Below are positions 52,866 to 63,758 of a stretch of DNA of 64,000 bases, piece by piece. Under the pieces are notes generated by a model. It made no database searches. It saw only the letters and a program-made list of their open reading frames with translations, and had not been told where the DNA came from. Source of the stretch: Anseranas semipalmata. Lineage: Eukaryota; Chordata; Aves; Anseriformes; Anseranatidae. A program made the translations under genes and the position numbers. Where the stretch lies: contig VXAA01007270.1 of assembly GCA_013399115.1 (NCBI GenBank), forward strand, positions 5,268-69,267, in the 5' to 3' direction. How positions within the stretch are numbered: position 1 is the first letter of the stretch; each line of letters starts with the position of its first letter.

Positions 52866-53363
52866 GTAAGATCTGAAACTCAGGCTGTACGTTCTTTAGA
52901 GACGCTTGCTTTAGAAAAACATGTAGTTCAAGTTTCAAGTCAAAGTGGCTGCTTAATATAAATATTGGTGAAAATCCAACCCGATACAAAAGTATAAAAT
53001 GAGTTTATCTATCTGAGATCTAAGCTCTAAGCTGAAATTGTACCCTAAAAACAGACAGGCAATCTATGGTACTGGCAGTGTACTGTGAGGGTTTGCTTGG
53101 GAGGAAGGTTAGGACGATGGGAATTGTGACACGCTATTCTTAATCTTTGAGGAGAATTCTCCCACTCTGTTGTGTTTATACATTGCAGCATCATATAACC
53201 TGTGAGCGAAATGAGGTTAGGTTAGGCCATGTACCAACTGGTAATTAAGTTACTACAAAATTTAGTAACTTACTTGGTAATATAAAACTGTGAAACTTTG
53301 CCCAGGCAATTAAACTGATAAACTTGTTTACTGTAATTCTTTCTGTGCTGCATTTATATTTAG

Positions 53364-53445
53364 CCCTTCAGGGATAAACCAGTTTAAGCTCTCAGGAACC
53401 TATATGAACAGAGTGAAATCCCAGTCCTCTCCCATTGCTTTAAAG
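53364..53445 (+). CDS. MYLK4: Candidate long-isoform exon 4 (82 nt, frame-shifting cassette)
   Basis: Acceptor TGTGCTGCATTTATATTTAG and donor AAG|GTGAGA bound 82 nt. Only the phase-2 frame is open, which is exactly what the exon ending 52865 delivers. It encodes SPSGINQFKLSGTYMNRVKS followed by QSSPIALK. It exits in phase 0. No convincing phase 0 to phase 1 exon was found to carry the frame on to 56592; joined to 53717 it meets TAA at the second codon. It is therefore either a frame-disrupting (poison) cassette, or evidence for another downstream exon that I have not found. Confidence 0.5.
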
Positions 53446-53716
53446 GTGAGATTGATAGCCAAATGTTAAAATTAGTAGAACTCAAGCGGGCATTTCAGTA
53501 ATGGAGAATCATTTTACTGTCATGATTTTTTAGAGATCATTTTATTCCTCCAAGTGAATATTAAACCAGTTTATTTAACCTTACTATTTTACACTATAAA
53601 GCAAAATAGTCTGATGTTATTTGAATGCAACATGTGTGGGGGTGTTTTTCACGTATATTTTTAAATTTGCTTTGCTTTATGTGTACTTGCTCTAACGCCA
53701 TGTTTTGTCCTTGCAG

Positions 53717-53736
53717 GTGTAAAGGCTGCGAAAAAG
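53717..53736 (+). CDS. MYLK4: Candidate 20-nt micro-exon linking the long module to the kinase
   Basis: Acceptor CATGTTTTGTCCTTGCAG is strong. Entered in phase 2 from 52865 the sequence reads R-CKGCEK, and a donor AAAAAG|GTACAG follows in phase 1. That is the phase the 56592 acceptor needs, giving CKGCEKDDSSTPPAPF; human MYLK3 has LDDSPAPPAPF at the same point. The GTACAG donor form is also used by the kinase exon ending 59852. If this donor is not used, the frame continues 44 codons in all (CKGCEKGTGNFSSVTEQ onward) to a stop at 53850-53852. The exon is very short, so RNA support is essential. Confidence 0.4.
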
Positions 53737-56591
53737 GTACAGGAAATTTTAGTTCAGTCACTGAGCAGACCCGCCAATTAGAGCATAGTGGTAGCAGTAT
53801 GCGTTGGGTGAACGTTGAAGGCCTCATCAAAGATGACAACAGAGCAGGATAGATGCAGAAAGTGCTGGTGGCATATGTAAAACTAAAACAAAAAAACTCT
53901 TAAAGGAGGTAGTTCTAAAGGGAAAACCAAAACATTTGATTTCACTGATATTGAGAGTGATGATCAGACAAAGACATCTGTAAAAAGGAATGACATTATG
54001 ATCATAATTATTAGGGGAAAAAGAAGTGCATGGTAACTCCAATGGGAACCAGTTGTTCATGAGCCACACCCTAAGTTGAAAAGAAATGCCATGGTTCTGT
54101 TTGCTTCCATCAAATTATACCACATCTAGTACCTGAAGAGTTGGCTCATCTTTTCTTAGAGGCTTCTGTTCTGACAGAAGTTAGTATCAACTAATTTGCT
54201 TCTGCCACAACTACTCCACTAATACTATCCTCTTTCCCTCTTCTTTTAACAACAGAGAGCTAAAACTTCTAGATATAGAGCGTTGGGAGAAATTACATCA
54301 TGTGTGGTAAAATTGGTTGACCTGTGGAAGTGCTAAGAACGTGTTAACACAGAATCTACAATGTTCTGGATGTAGCCTGCAAAAACAGCTTTCTCCTATT
54401 AGTACCATTGCAGTCTGAACTGAGAAAAACTGCAGTCTATAAAATAAATAAATACAGACTGTTGTGTGGAAGCTTGACTGATGCTGCTGAACAGTCAGAT
54501 AAATGGTGTTCAGGCACTGAACTCTGCAGCAGAGTGAAGCAGAGATTTCTAACATTAGACCTCTTGCTTGAGAATTTCAGTGCCTATCCCTCCGTCTGAA
54601 ATGATGGAACATGAGGTGATGGCCTGATGGATTTAAAGATATATGTATGTGTGTGCACACGTAGGACACAACAATTTTTTTTGCTTTGTGAATGGAGGGT
54701 GGAGTGGGAAAAGGAAACCGTTACTAAATGTCAATGCTAGGCTCTTAGATTCTAAAGCAGAAACAGGAGATAGTATACTAAAACTATAAACTCCATAAGC
54801 TGTCTTGAGCGCTCATAGATTGTTAGGGATAGCATTAAAGTTAGTGTCTCTCTCTTGGAGCATCTTTCATCTGTAACAACAGGACATTCTTGAACAGGGA
54901 GAAATCCCCTTTGGTGTGCAGGAAAAGAAAAGCGGAGGGTCTGTCATTGAGAAAATCTTGAAGGCTAAAACTTAGACACATAATCTGGCCTCTTTAAATG
55001 AGCACTTCTTTGCCCAAAGTTTGGTAACATTTGAGAGGTTAGCTTTCAAAAACCCATATTCTTCTGTCACTTATGTGCTGGGGCTCTTGGAGTTTGTGTC
55101 ATTAGGGTCAAATTCTGCCTTTAGGGTAGAGGTTTTCTTGGCAAGTTTTGGGTCTCGGCGGTAACATGCAAAGGCTCATAGTTAAGGACATGCAATTCAA
55201 GCTCTGCAGAATCCCAAGTAGGTGGCAAACTTCCAGGAGCCCCAGCTTTTCACAATTCCTTGACCATGAACTAACTTCCTGACCATGTAAGTTATTAACA
55301 CTGTCAAAAAAATCTAGGTGCACAGCTGGTGTCCTGGAAAAATGGACGTTCACTGTGAATAAGGACAATCCACTATTACATTAATGACCAAAGTGTTCCT
55401 GCCAGCTACATGCTGTCATGGGTTTTTTGTTTGTGTTTTTAATCATTTTCACTGGAGTAATGAACGGTTTAAAATTGCTCAACAAGACCCACACAAAAGG
55501 GAGCCAGCATTCCAGACCAGAAAGCTCATGTTGAAACACTGTGGCTCTAGCCCTCCCAACCAGTTGAAGAAGTATTTGTCACCTTGGTCAGCCAAAGGTC
55601 ACTCTCAGGAATATCAATCAAATGAAAAACAACATGGGTATGAAATTGAAATCGCAACACCCTGCAAAAAATCCAAAGAGAAATTAGGCATGCAGGGCTA
55701 GTCACCAGCAGGGATTTTGACATCAGGATGGCAGAATGGTCCAGCATGTGAAGGTCTGGACAATAATACTGGAGATCTACATTTGTGCCGAAACCCTGTA
55801 GCTGCTGCAGGGTGCTCTTAGGAAGCCATCCCTTCCCTGTGTCCCTCTTTATCTTTCATCTGCCTTCATTTTTTAAGCACAGAAACTCTTCAGAGCAGCA
55901 TGTGTCCTACCACATTGGGCCCTGAGCCATACTGGAAATCCCAGATGCTATCTGCCAGGATGAAACTCTGTCATGTGCACAAGCTCTAAATACTATCTTT
56001 AAAGGCGATGACCATGCTGGGGAGGATGACACGTTGTGTCAATCAGATGGCCAGTAAAGAAGGGATTTCTTCACTATGAACACCATAAGAAGGGAAATGA
56101 CCTCTTCTAGCTGGGCTTACAGGAAAGCTCAGTCTCTCTTCCTACCTCAAGAGAGAGTTAGAGTACATAGTCATCTATTAACAGTCCCCGAGGAAAAAAA
56201 AAAAAAAAAAAAAAAAAAACAGATAGAGAAAAAGCTAAATTCCTCCCAAACCTTCTAAACAAATTGCTCAGGCCCTTTGTGGGCATGAAGCTACACTGGC
56301 TTAGTCTAGCAGTCTTCACCTTGCCTCTTGCTACTCACAATGCAGAAGATGCTAACTGTATAAGGAGTGCTTGTCTTAATAGTATAGCTCCCCTACAACA
56401 CCCTGTTTTCTGAGCCAGAAATCTGGAGTAAAACCCTTTCTAAATAAGAAAGACATTTCTATATAACTTAAAGTAGGTATATTCAGTTCTTAAATGAACT
56501 TATCTGGGGGAAAGAGGGACTAAAATATATGAGACAGACAAGCACTGCATGTGACCACTCATATGCTATGTATTTGTTTTTCCTTTTGTAG
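53737..56591 (+). other. MYLK4: Intron before the kinase exons, with coding-like stretches
   Basis: This 2.9-kb interval separates the long-isoform module from the kinase. It has stretches with unusually few stops, notably one frame from 55384 to about 56075 interrupted by only three stop codons. It also has an acidic frame near 53918-54034 (FDFTDIESDDQTKTS) that is not continuous with its surroundings. Short splice-flanked stretches also occur (for example 54256-54306). None forms a consistent exon with the phases needed. A poly-A run lies at 56194-56219. Confidence 0.5.
56194..56219 (+). repeat. Poly-A run
   Basis: Twenty-six consecutive A, 370 bp before kinase exon A. It could be the tail of an old retro-insertion, but no element body was recognised. 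Confidence 0.85.
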
Positions 56592-56697
56592 ATGATAGTT
56601 CTACTCCACCAGCACCGTTTGATCACCGGATTGTCTCAGCCAAAAGGGTGGGGATCAGCAGTTATTATAACGTCAGCAAGAATGAAATCCTGGGAGG
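56592..56697 (+). CDS. MYLK4: MYLK4 kinase exon A, shared by short and long forms
   Basis: Acceptor TTTTTCCTTTTGTAG is entered in phase 1; the exon ends CTGGGAGG|GTAAGT in phase 2. It encodes DSSTPPAPFDHRIVSAKRVG and on to YYNVSKNEILGG. Human MYLK4 has IPAPPAPFDHRIVTAK and FYTVSKTEILGG here (recalled), so identity is high. It carries the conserved PPAPF.HR.V block that precedes MLCK-type kinase domains and the first half of the glycine-rich ATP loop. It is the point where the short N-terminus (5452 exon) and the long module converge. The split first codon depends on the upstream exon: His with the 5503 donor, Asp with the 53736 donor. Confidence 0.95.
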
Positions 56698-57582
56698 GTA
56701 AGTCGAGTGAACCCAATCAACATGAAAAGAAAGGCAAAAATTTACAGCCAAGCACCCCAGGAGGTGAATGGAAGCAACATGCCTCACTAGAGTCAAAGTC
56801 ATGAAAGTCTAAGCTCTAACAGTACTTTAGAGAGGAATGAAAACAGGAGGCTGATTTTACTGTGTGAGTGAATTTTGGCTGAAGGTTTGGCACCACCAGA
56901 CTTGGCTTGTATTTGGTGTTGTTCTAGGTCAGCCAGCTGCCCTCAGGCTTTGTGACGGAGCTCCTAGGATGCTGTAGTATCTCACATTGCAGCCAGCAGG
57001 ATGTAGAGAAAGGTTGTAGCCTTCTCTCCCTCAGCAAAGCCCATCCCTGAAAATACATGCATGTTTTCAGATAGATCAGCAAGCTAATCTGCCAGGCCAT
57101 GTTGATTGATGAGAGTTGCTTGATCTCTCATGCTGACATAATTTAGGAGAGAGTGGTATTATAATTTCTGATAGCAGCATGGTCTTAGCAGCTGCTAATG
57201 AAATCACATCCTTCCCTTGGAGTAGAATGATGAGATGGAGAGAGGAAGATTGTGCACATAAATGAGTTATTATCCTTACAGTATGTATTGCTGTTAGCTT
57301 GCCTGGGATACCTCATCACATATTAAAAGCTCGTAGACATAATGAGGTGAGTATTACTGAATCATACAAATGGAATAATATCAGCTACAACACAGTGATT
57401 TTGATGTGCCTAAATGAGTAGTAGCAAGTCTAATTTACACAACAAAGTAGCAGCAATAGAGCAATTGAAATGGAACTCAGTATGGAGAGGATCATTTCTG
57501 TTGTGTATAACCTAGTTTACATTCAGGGCCAACACCAGCACCACTGGATGATTTTTTTTTTTTTCCTTTTTTTTTTCCCTAG
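56698..57582 (+). other. MYLK4: MYLK4 intron
   Basis: An 885-bp intron between kinase exons A and B. Apart from the terminal T-rich tract nothing distinctive is seen. Confidence 0.85.
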
Positions 57583-57676
57583 AGGGCGATTTGGTCAAGT
57601 GCACAAATGTGAAGAGAAAGCAACAGGTCTCAAGCTAGCAGCCAAAATTATAAAAGCCAGAGGTGATAAAGAGAAG
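57583..57676 (+). CDS. MYLK4: MYLK4 kinase exon B, ATP loop and catalytic lysine
   Basis: The exon follows a long pyrimidine tract ending CCCTAG and ends AAG|GTTGGT in phase 0. With the previous exon it completes the glycine loop GGGRFGQV. It continues HKCEEKATGLKLAAKIIKA, containing the AAK lysine that anchors ATP phosphates, then RGDKEK. It is nearly identical to human MYLK4 (HKCEETATGLKLAAKIIKTRG). Phase 2 in and 0 out agrees with both neighbours. The uninterrupted T-rich tract in the acceptor (57552-57580) is long and may be length-polymorphic. Confidence 0.95.
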
Positions 57677-58790
57677 GTTGGTAGAATCTTTGTTCCCTAA
57701 TGGACCCCACATTGTTCTTCAGATACACAACAGACCAGGGCCAAGTGGCTCACAAGCCATCACAGTCACAGGACCTGCTGGATTACCATTGGCTGTAGTT
57801 CTATTTCCCTCCTCCTTCAGAACTGCTAGCAACTCATCAAAGTCTTCTTTTTTTGGTTTTCTCTCCCTTCTTTTTTTTTTTCTAATCTTAATTTTTCCAA
57901 CTTTCTTTTCAGGTGTTTGTGTATCTTTGGCTTTCCTTTTTCAGCTTTCTGCTGACAATTCTATTAGTGTTTTCTATAAAGGTGAAAACATTTGTCGGGC
58001 CTGTGACATAGCATATTCTTTCCCAAGCACACTCTAGCCTTTACTGCAATGACTCGACGTCACTGTGAGGGCCGCTGATAACAGGCATGATCTGGTCTCC
58101 TGACACCAATACAAATACAGATAAGAAGAATTAGTCTGGCCTGTTTAGCAAACCTCGTAGCCATGTGGGGCTTGCTTTCACAGGAAAGACATGCATAGCA
58201 TCCTTTCTGTGACAGCTGTGTCATTAATGGCATTCAAGGGTGGGATTTGTCCCAGCTATCTGTCTAAGGCATAGCTGACTGTGGCCAAGCTGATCACCAA
58301 AAATCCTCTTATACTCAGTAGAGAGGCTGGCATCACTGCAGAATGATTCAGCCCATCTGAAATAGTTGGTCTGAATGGAGGTACCAATCTTTCTCCCCTG
58401 ACTACAAAGGGATGTTTTGAGGACTGTCCTGGACTTTTCTTATACAGATTTGTTTTTCATACCTACAGCTGGTTGAAACAAATACTGTTTTGCTTCTCTC
58501 TTTTCTTTACATCTGTGCGAACCCACCAGTTGTCCATGTGTGCTCTCCCTCTTCCTTTCTCTCTTAATATATTACTGAAGCAGTCCCAGGCTCAGGCTAT
58601 GAGTTCAGTCCAGTGCCTATAGCTTTGATATCTACTACTGCAGGAGCAATCAAAGGCAAACCCTAGGTATGGTTGCCATGAGTGAAAACATGAAGATAAT
58701 GCAGATGTTTGGTTCAAACTGACCGTATCCTGGTTCATACAGCTTTCTTAGAAGAAAGGCTTCTGAAACAGTACTCATGATTCTTTACAG
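57677..58790 (+). other. MYLK4: MYLK4 intron
   Basis: A 1.1-kb intron between kinase exons B and C. It has a pyrimidine-rich patch around 57840-57920. No further feature was recognised; the 124-codon open frame at 57663-58037 merely runs out of exon B in another frame. Confidence 0.85.
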
Positions 58791-58900
58791 GATGAAGTGA
58801 AGAATGAAATCAATGTAATGAACCAGCTGAATCATGTGAACCTCATCCAGCTGTATGATGCCTTTGAATCCAAAAATGACATTGTCCTAGTAATGGAATA
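58791..58900 (+). CDS. MYLK4: MYLK4 kinase exon C, helix C to hinge
   Basis: Acceptor ATGATTCTTTACAG and donor GGAATA|GTAAGT bound 110 nt, phase 0 in and 2 out. It encodes DEVKNEINVMNQLNHVNLIQ, then LYDAFESKNDIVLVMEY. The first Glu cluster includes the helix-C glutamate that pairs with the ATP-site lysine, and VLVMEY is the hinge lead-in. The sequence SKNDIVLVMEY is typical of MYLK4; MYLK3 has SKHSCTLVMEY (recalled). This supports MYLK4 rather than MYLK3. Confidence 0.95.
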
Positions 58901-59710
58901 GTAAGTGTGTTCTTTTCTTTCCTTTTCTGTCTTAAAGCTAGAATTATCTTTTTCCTTCTTACTTTCTCCTGAAATTAGAAATAAATCTTCTAACAGGTGG
59001 AAAGAACATATGAAAGATGTTCCTAGGAACAAGAAAAAAAAAAAGAATTTAAGAAAAAGTTGTCCCATGGAGCCATTTATGCATTTTTTTCAAGTGATGG
59101 TCCACACTCCTGGTGCTTTAAAGCCACTACCCCATTTGAAGATAGAGCTGTTATATAGATTCTCTTTAATTTCATATATTATTTTGTGTCAGCTAAGAAA
59201 CAGACATCTCAGAATATCTCCAGTCCCGTGAACCAAAGGAAAAGACATCTTATGATGAAAAGGAGCCAACTGTAGATGTTGCGGATAATCTTTATGCTGG
59301 GTGCCTGAACGGATTAACCTGGCTTTTATGCTAGTTTATCGAGCTAATTAGGTTCAAAATAGCTGCGTTAAAGTCAAGATGAATAGATGTTTTAAGGAAG
59401 CCAAAAAGAATGCAACTAAAACACTGAAATACATGGGAAAAGGTTCAAAGTCATATGAGCTTGTCCCAAGACAGCATCTCTTAATGGATGGGAGACTGGG
59501 CTCTCAAGCCTTGAAGAAGTTCAGGCCAGTATGCATCAGAATCCAGTACTTGGGAAGTTCAGATCAAAGTACAAGATCATATTGCACACCTGCCTCACCG
59601 AACCTGACTGTGAATGATTAAAATAGTCAATAGTATAAATTCTGTATTACTGTAACTACATGGGTTTGGATTTGGACTTGGTCACCACTTCATTGTCTTT
59701 CTCTCGTCAG
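58901..59710 (+). other. MYLK4: MYLK4 intron
   Basis: An 810-bp intron between kinase exons C and D. Short open frames only; nothing recognised. Confidence 0.85.
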
Positions 59711-59852
59711 TGTGGAAGGAGGAGAATTATTTGACCGAATTATTGATGAAAACTGCAATTTGACAGAGATGGATACTATTTCATTCATAAAACAGATCTG
59801 CGAGGGAATTCAGTACATGCACCAAATGTACATTCTTCATTTGGATCTAAAG
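59711..59852 (+). CDS. MYLK4: MYLK4 kinase exon D, catalytic loop start
   Basis: Acceptor CTTTCTCTCGTCAG and donor AAG|GTACAG bound 142 nt, phase 2 in and 0 out. It encodes VEGGELFDRIIDENCNLTEM, then DTISFIKQICEGIQYMHQMY and ILHLDLK. HLDLK is the catalytic-loop motif, with the MLCK-family Leu in place of the Arg of the usual HRD; the catalytic Asp and Lys are present. MHQMYILHLDLK matches human MYLK4 exactly. The exon boundary after DLK is followed in frame by PEN in the next exon. Confidence 0.95.
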
Positions 59853-62148
59853 GTACAGAATTGACATGTTTGTTTCGTGCAATAACAGCTGTTGAAATCC
59901 TCTTTCTTAAGGGTAGGCCATACAGCTTAGCTACAGCTTTGCAGATTCCCAGGGCAGAAACAGCAAACAACCTTATTCTGATTTCCTTAAACTTATTTGT
60001 ATTTACTTTAGCCACATTGAGATCAGTTAAATCACTACAGGGGTAAGTAATTTAGATGAGAAATGTGGTCATATGTCATCAAGCCCCATAGCTTTTGAGT
60101 TTTCCACAGAATGAATTTACAGAAAGCCAGCAACTGGCTACGATATCTTGCTATTTTCAATTTTGCTATTTGGATCTCAAGATATTGTGTGAATATTTTT
60201 CAATTCAGTGGCACAAGATCTCTGTCTTACGCATCAGCCATGGAATTAACCCCATTTTTACCATGCAGAAGCCAAGGCATGAGTGAGTTGAGGGTCATTT
60301 GAGGGTCATTTGGGGTCAGTGAAAACCCAGCATATCTTTCTAAGGTCTTTGCTACACTGTTGTGGTCATGAAAAGGCATCAGTAGATAGCCAGCTTGAGG
60401 GAAAATACATGTACTTGCTAAAATGAAAGCGATAAAAAATATTCAGTGGCTGAGGCAACAAATACGGTATCTTTGTGTTAGGTTTGACAATAGCTGCCAG
60501 TACAGCTGAAAGTCCAGAAAAGGGTAGCACGTTCTCCATCAGGTACTTGCTAGGTTATGTGAACTATTTAACTGTATACATAAAAAGTCCCTGTACTTCT
60601 TTCTAAAAATGAATTCACCAATTGCATGTTCTTACACTGGCTGATTGCTAATGGTTAACTGTCACCCCTCAGAAAACACGTTGAAAAGGTATTTTTCATT
60701 AGGCTGGACATTTGAGCTGGGTCTTTTCCCCTTAAACCAAGTTTTTATCAAATAAAAGACATGTTTCTTACCTTTATTTAGTGCAGGAATAAAAGGGGAT
60801 GATGTCTTTAGTTTTATGACTGGCTATAAAGCCCCCTAATGATCCCTGAGCTTTACAACAAAGCAAAAAGAAACAAAAAGTGCACAAGAGGGTTTTCTCA
60901 TTGGTGAGATTTTTATTACAGCTGCTGTTTTTGGCTTGTAATAACTGAGTTAACATAGTACTTCTTTAACGTTGTTAGCATTTATATTATTGCACTGGTT
61001 AAGCAAACGAGCAGATGCTTGTTGGGATCTGCTTCAGTTGCTGATCAATGACCAGACTCACTTTTTTTTTTTTGCTTATAAACATCCAGATAGCTAGAAA
61101 CCTGTCGAGCAGAATTTCACAATGTTCTTTGGGACATATTAATTATGTTCTTGGAGATGGCACAGATTTAATAAGAGGTCAAACTGCTCACAAGAAGACA
61201 CATAAACAATCCAAGAAATTCTTCCCAGAGACCTCTCTTCTCATGTGCTAGCCAGCTATGGCCTCTTCCTTCTGTTTTGCTTGCTCACAGATTGTTGTCA
61301 GTAACAGATGAGTTTGAGGAAGAAAGCTTGAAATTGAAAGAAATTCATCCTGACCATAATAATCCAGGACTATAGAAACTATGGACATATGGTGTTTAAA
61401 AGTCCTACATGTAAAATGAATTAGTAATGGTGACAAAGGTTAACTAATGTTTTAAGTGTTGAGGGCTGTTTTATTTCAAAGAGGACTCAAAGAGCAACAA
61501 GACAGAGTAGCTATAAAACTGCTGGCAGTGAATATGAGACTCTATTTTAGGTATTTACATTTCAAAGACAATTGGCCAAACTCTATTCTCAGTCCCTTCT
61601 GTACAAATTTGGAGTAATTCTAGGAAGCCAGTGGATTCCTGCCAGGAGAGTGAAGAAAAACATTTGGCCATGTGAAAATCCAGAGGGATTTAACCTGTGA
61701 ATCCCACCTTTTGCTAAAATACCTGATGAAAACGTGAAGTTGATGTGACTAGCATAATATATCAGTATTCAATCAGACAAATTCCAGTGTCAGCTTATTA
61801 AGGTCTGTAAAATCACAGTGCCAGCATCCTGAAACCCCTCTTTGGAAGTTTGCGTTCTCTGTCCCACTCCCCCTAATGAGTTCTTTATCTGAACTCCTGC
61901 CTTATGTCAAATAGAAAAGCCAAAAAGAAGAAGAATCAGTTACAAGGCACAGAACACCCAACCTCAACTGCTATGTGATAGCTGGGGGGGGGAAGGTACC
62001 CATGCACAGAAATATGACCAAGGAGGAAAGCAAAAGATACTTATAGAATGTTTGCCATGTTTTTAGTGTTTTTCACACTGTAGTTTGCTAAAAGCCCAGT
62101 TTGTCATGCTTGTTTCTCATTGAACTGTTTTCCGGTTTCTCTTGGCAG
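59853..62148 (+). other. MYLK4: MYLK4 intron
   Basis: A 2.3-kb intron between kinase exons D and E. It carries a small imperfect tandem repeat at 60286-60318 (unit about GAGGGTCATTT) and a run of 8 G near 61984. No gene seen. Confidence 0.85.
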
Positions 62149-62219
62149 CCTGAGAATATCTTGTGTGTGAACCGAGCTGCAAATCAAATAAAAATTATCG
62201 ATTTTGGATTGGCAAGAAG
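62149..62219 (+). CDS. MYLK4: MYLK4 kinase exon E, DFG motif
   Basis: Acceptor GGTTTCTCTTGGCAG and donor AGAAG|GTATGT bound 71 nt, phase 0 in and 2 out. It encodes PENILCVNRAANQIKIIDFG, then LAR plus a split Arg codon. It completes HLDLKPEN and supplies the Mg-binding DFG aspartate. Both are intact, so the encoded enzyme should be catalytically competent. Confidence 0.95.
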
Positions 62220-63605
<1,386 letters not shown>

Positions 63606-63758
63606 CCTCAGTGGATTGTCTCCCTTTTTGGGTGATGATGACAATGAGACCCTCAACAATATCCTGGCCTGCAGCTGGGATTTTGAAGATGAGGAATTTC
63701 GGGGTGTTTCTGATCAGGCCAAAGATTTCATCTCCAAGCTTCTCATCAAGGAAAAATG
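63606..63758 (+). CDS. MYLK4: MYLK4 kinase exon G, C-lobe
   Basis: Acceptor ATTTCTTTTTACTTTAG and donor AAATG|GTATAT bound 153 nt, phase 2 in and 2 out. It encodes LSGLSPFLGDDDNETLNNIL and on to ACSWDFEDEEF, ending AKDFISKLLIKEK with a split codon starting TG. Human MYLK4 has the same LSGLSPFLGD block and ISKLLIKEK end (recalled). The next residue in human is Ser before Trp; here the split codon would be Cys or Trp, depending on the next exon. This is the last exon in the window. The rest of the C-lobe and any regulatory tail lie to the right. Confidence 0.93.

Noticed and set aside
52390..52989. 199-codon open frame on the minus strand
   Set aside because: It lies exactly opposite the E/K-rich long-isoform exon. 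Glu/Lys codons on + read as Leu/Phe/Ser on -, giving a long open shadow with no independent signals.
54256..54306. Splice-flanked 51-nt stretch (RAKTSRYRALGEITSCV) as the missing phase-0 exon after 53445
   Set aside because: The acceptor is good but its donor leaves phase 0, so it does not solve the frame to 56592. The GTAAAA donor is weak.
56194..56219. Poly-A run as the tail of a processed pseudogene or LINE/SINE
   Set aside because: No element body, target-site duplication or recognisable internal promoter could be seen upstream.
56592..56804. 70-codon frame starting ATG at 56592
   Set aside because: It is the wrong frame of kinase exon A and runs through the GTAAGT donor.
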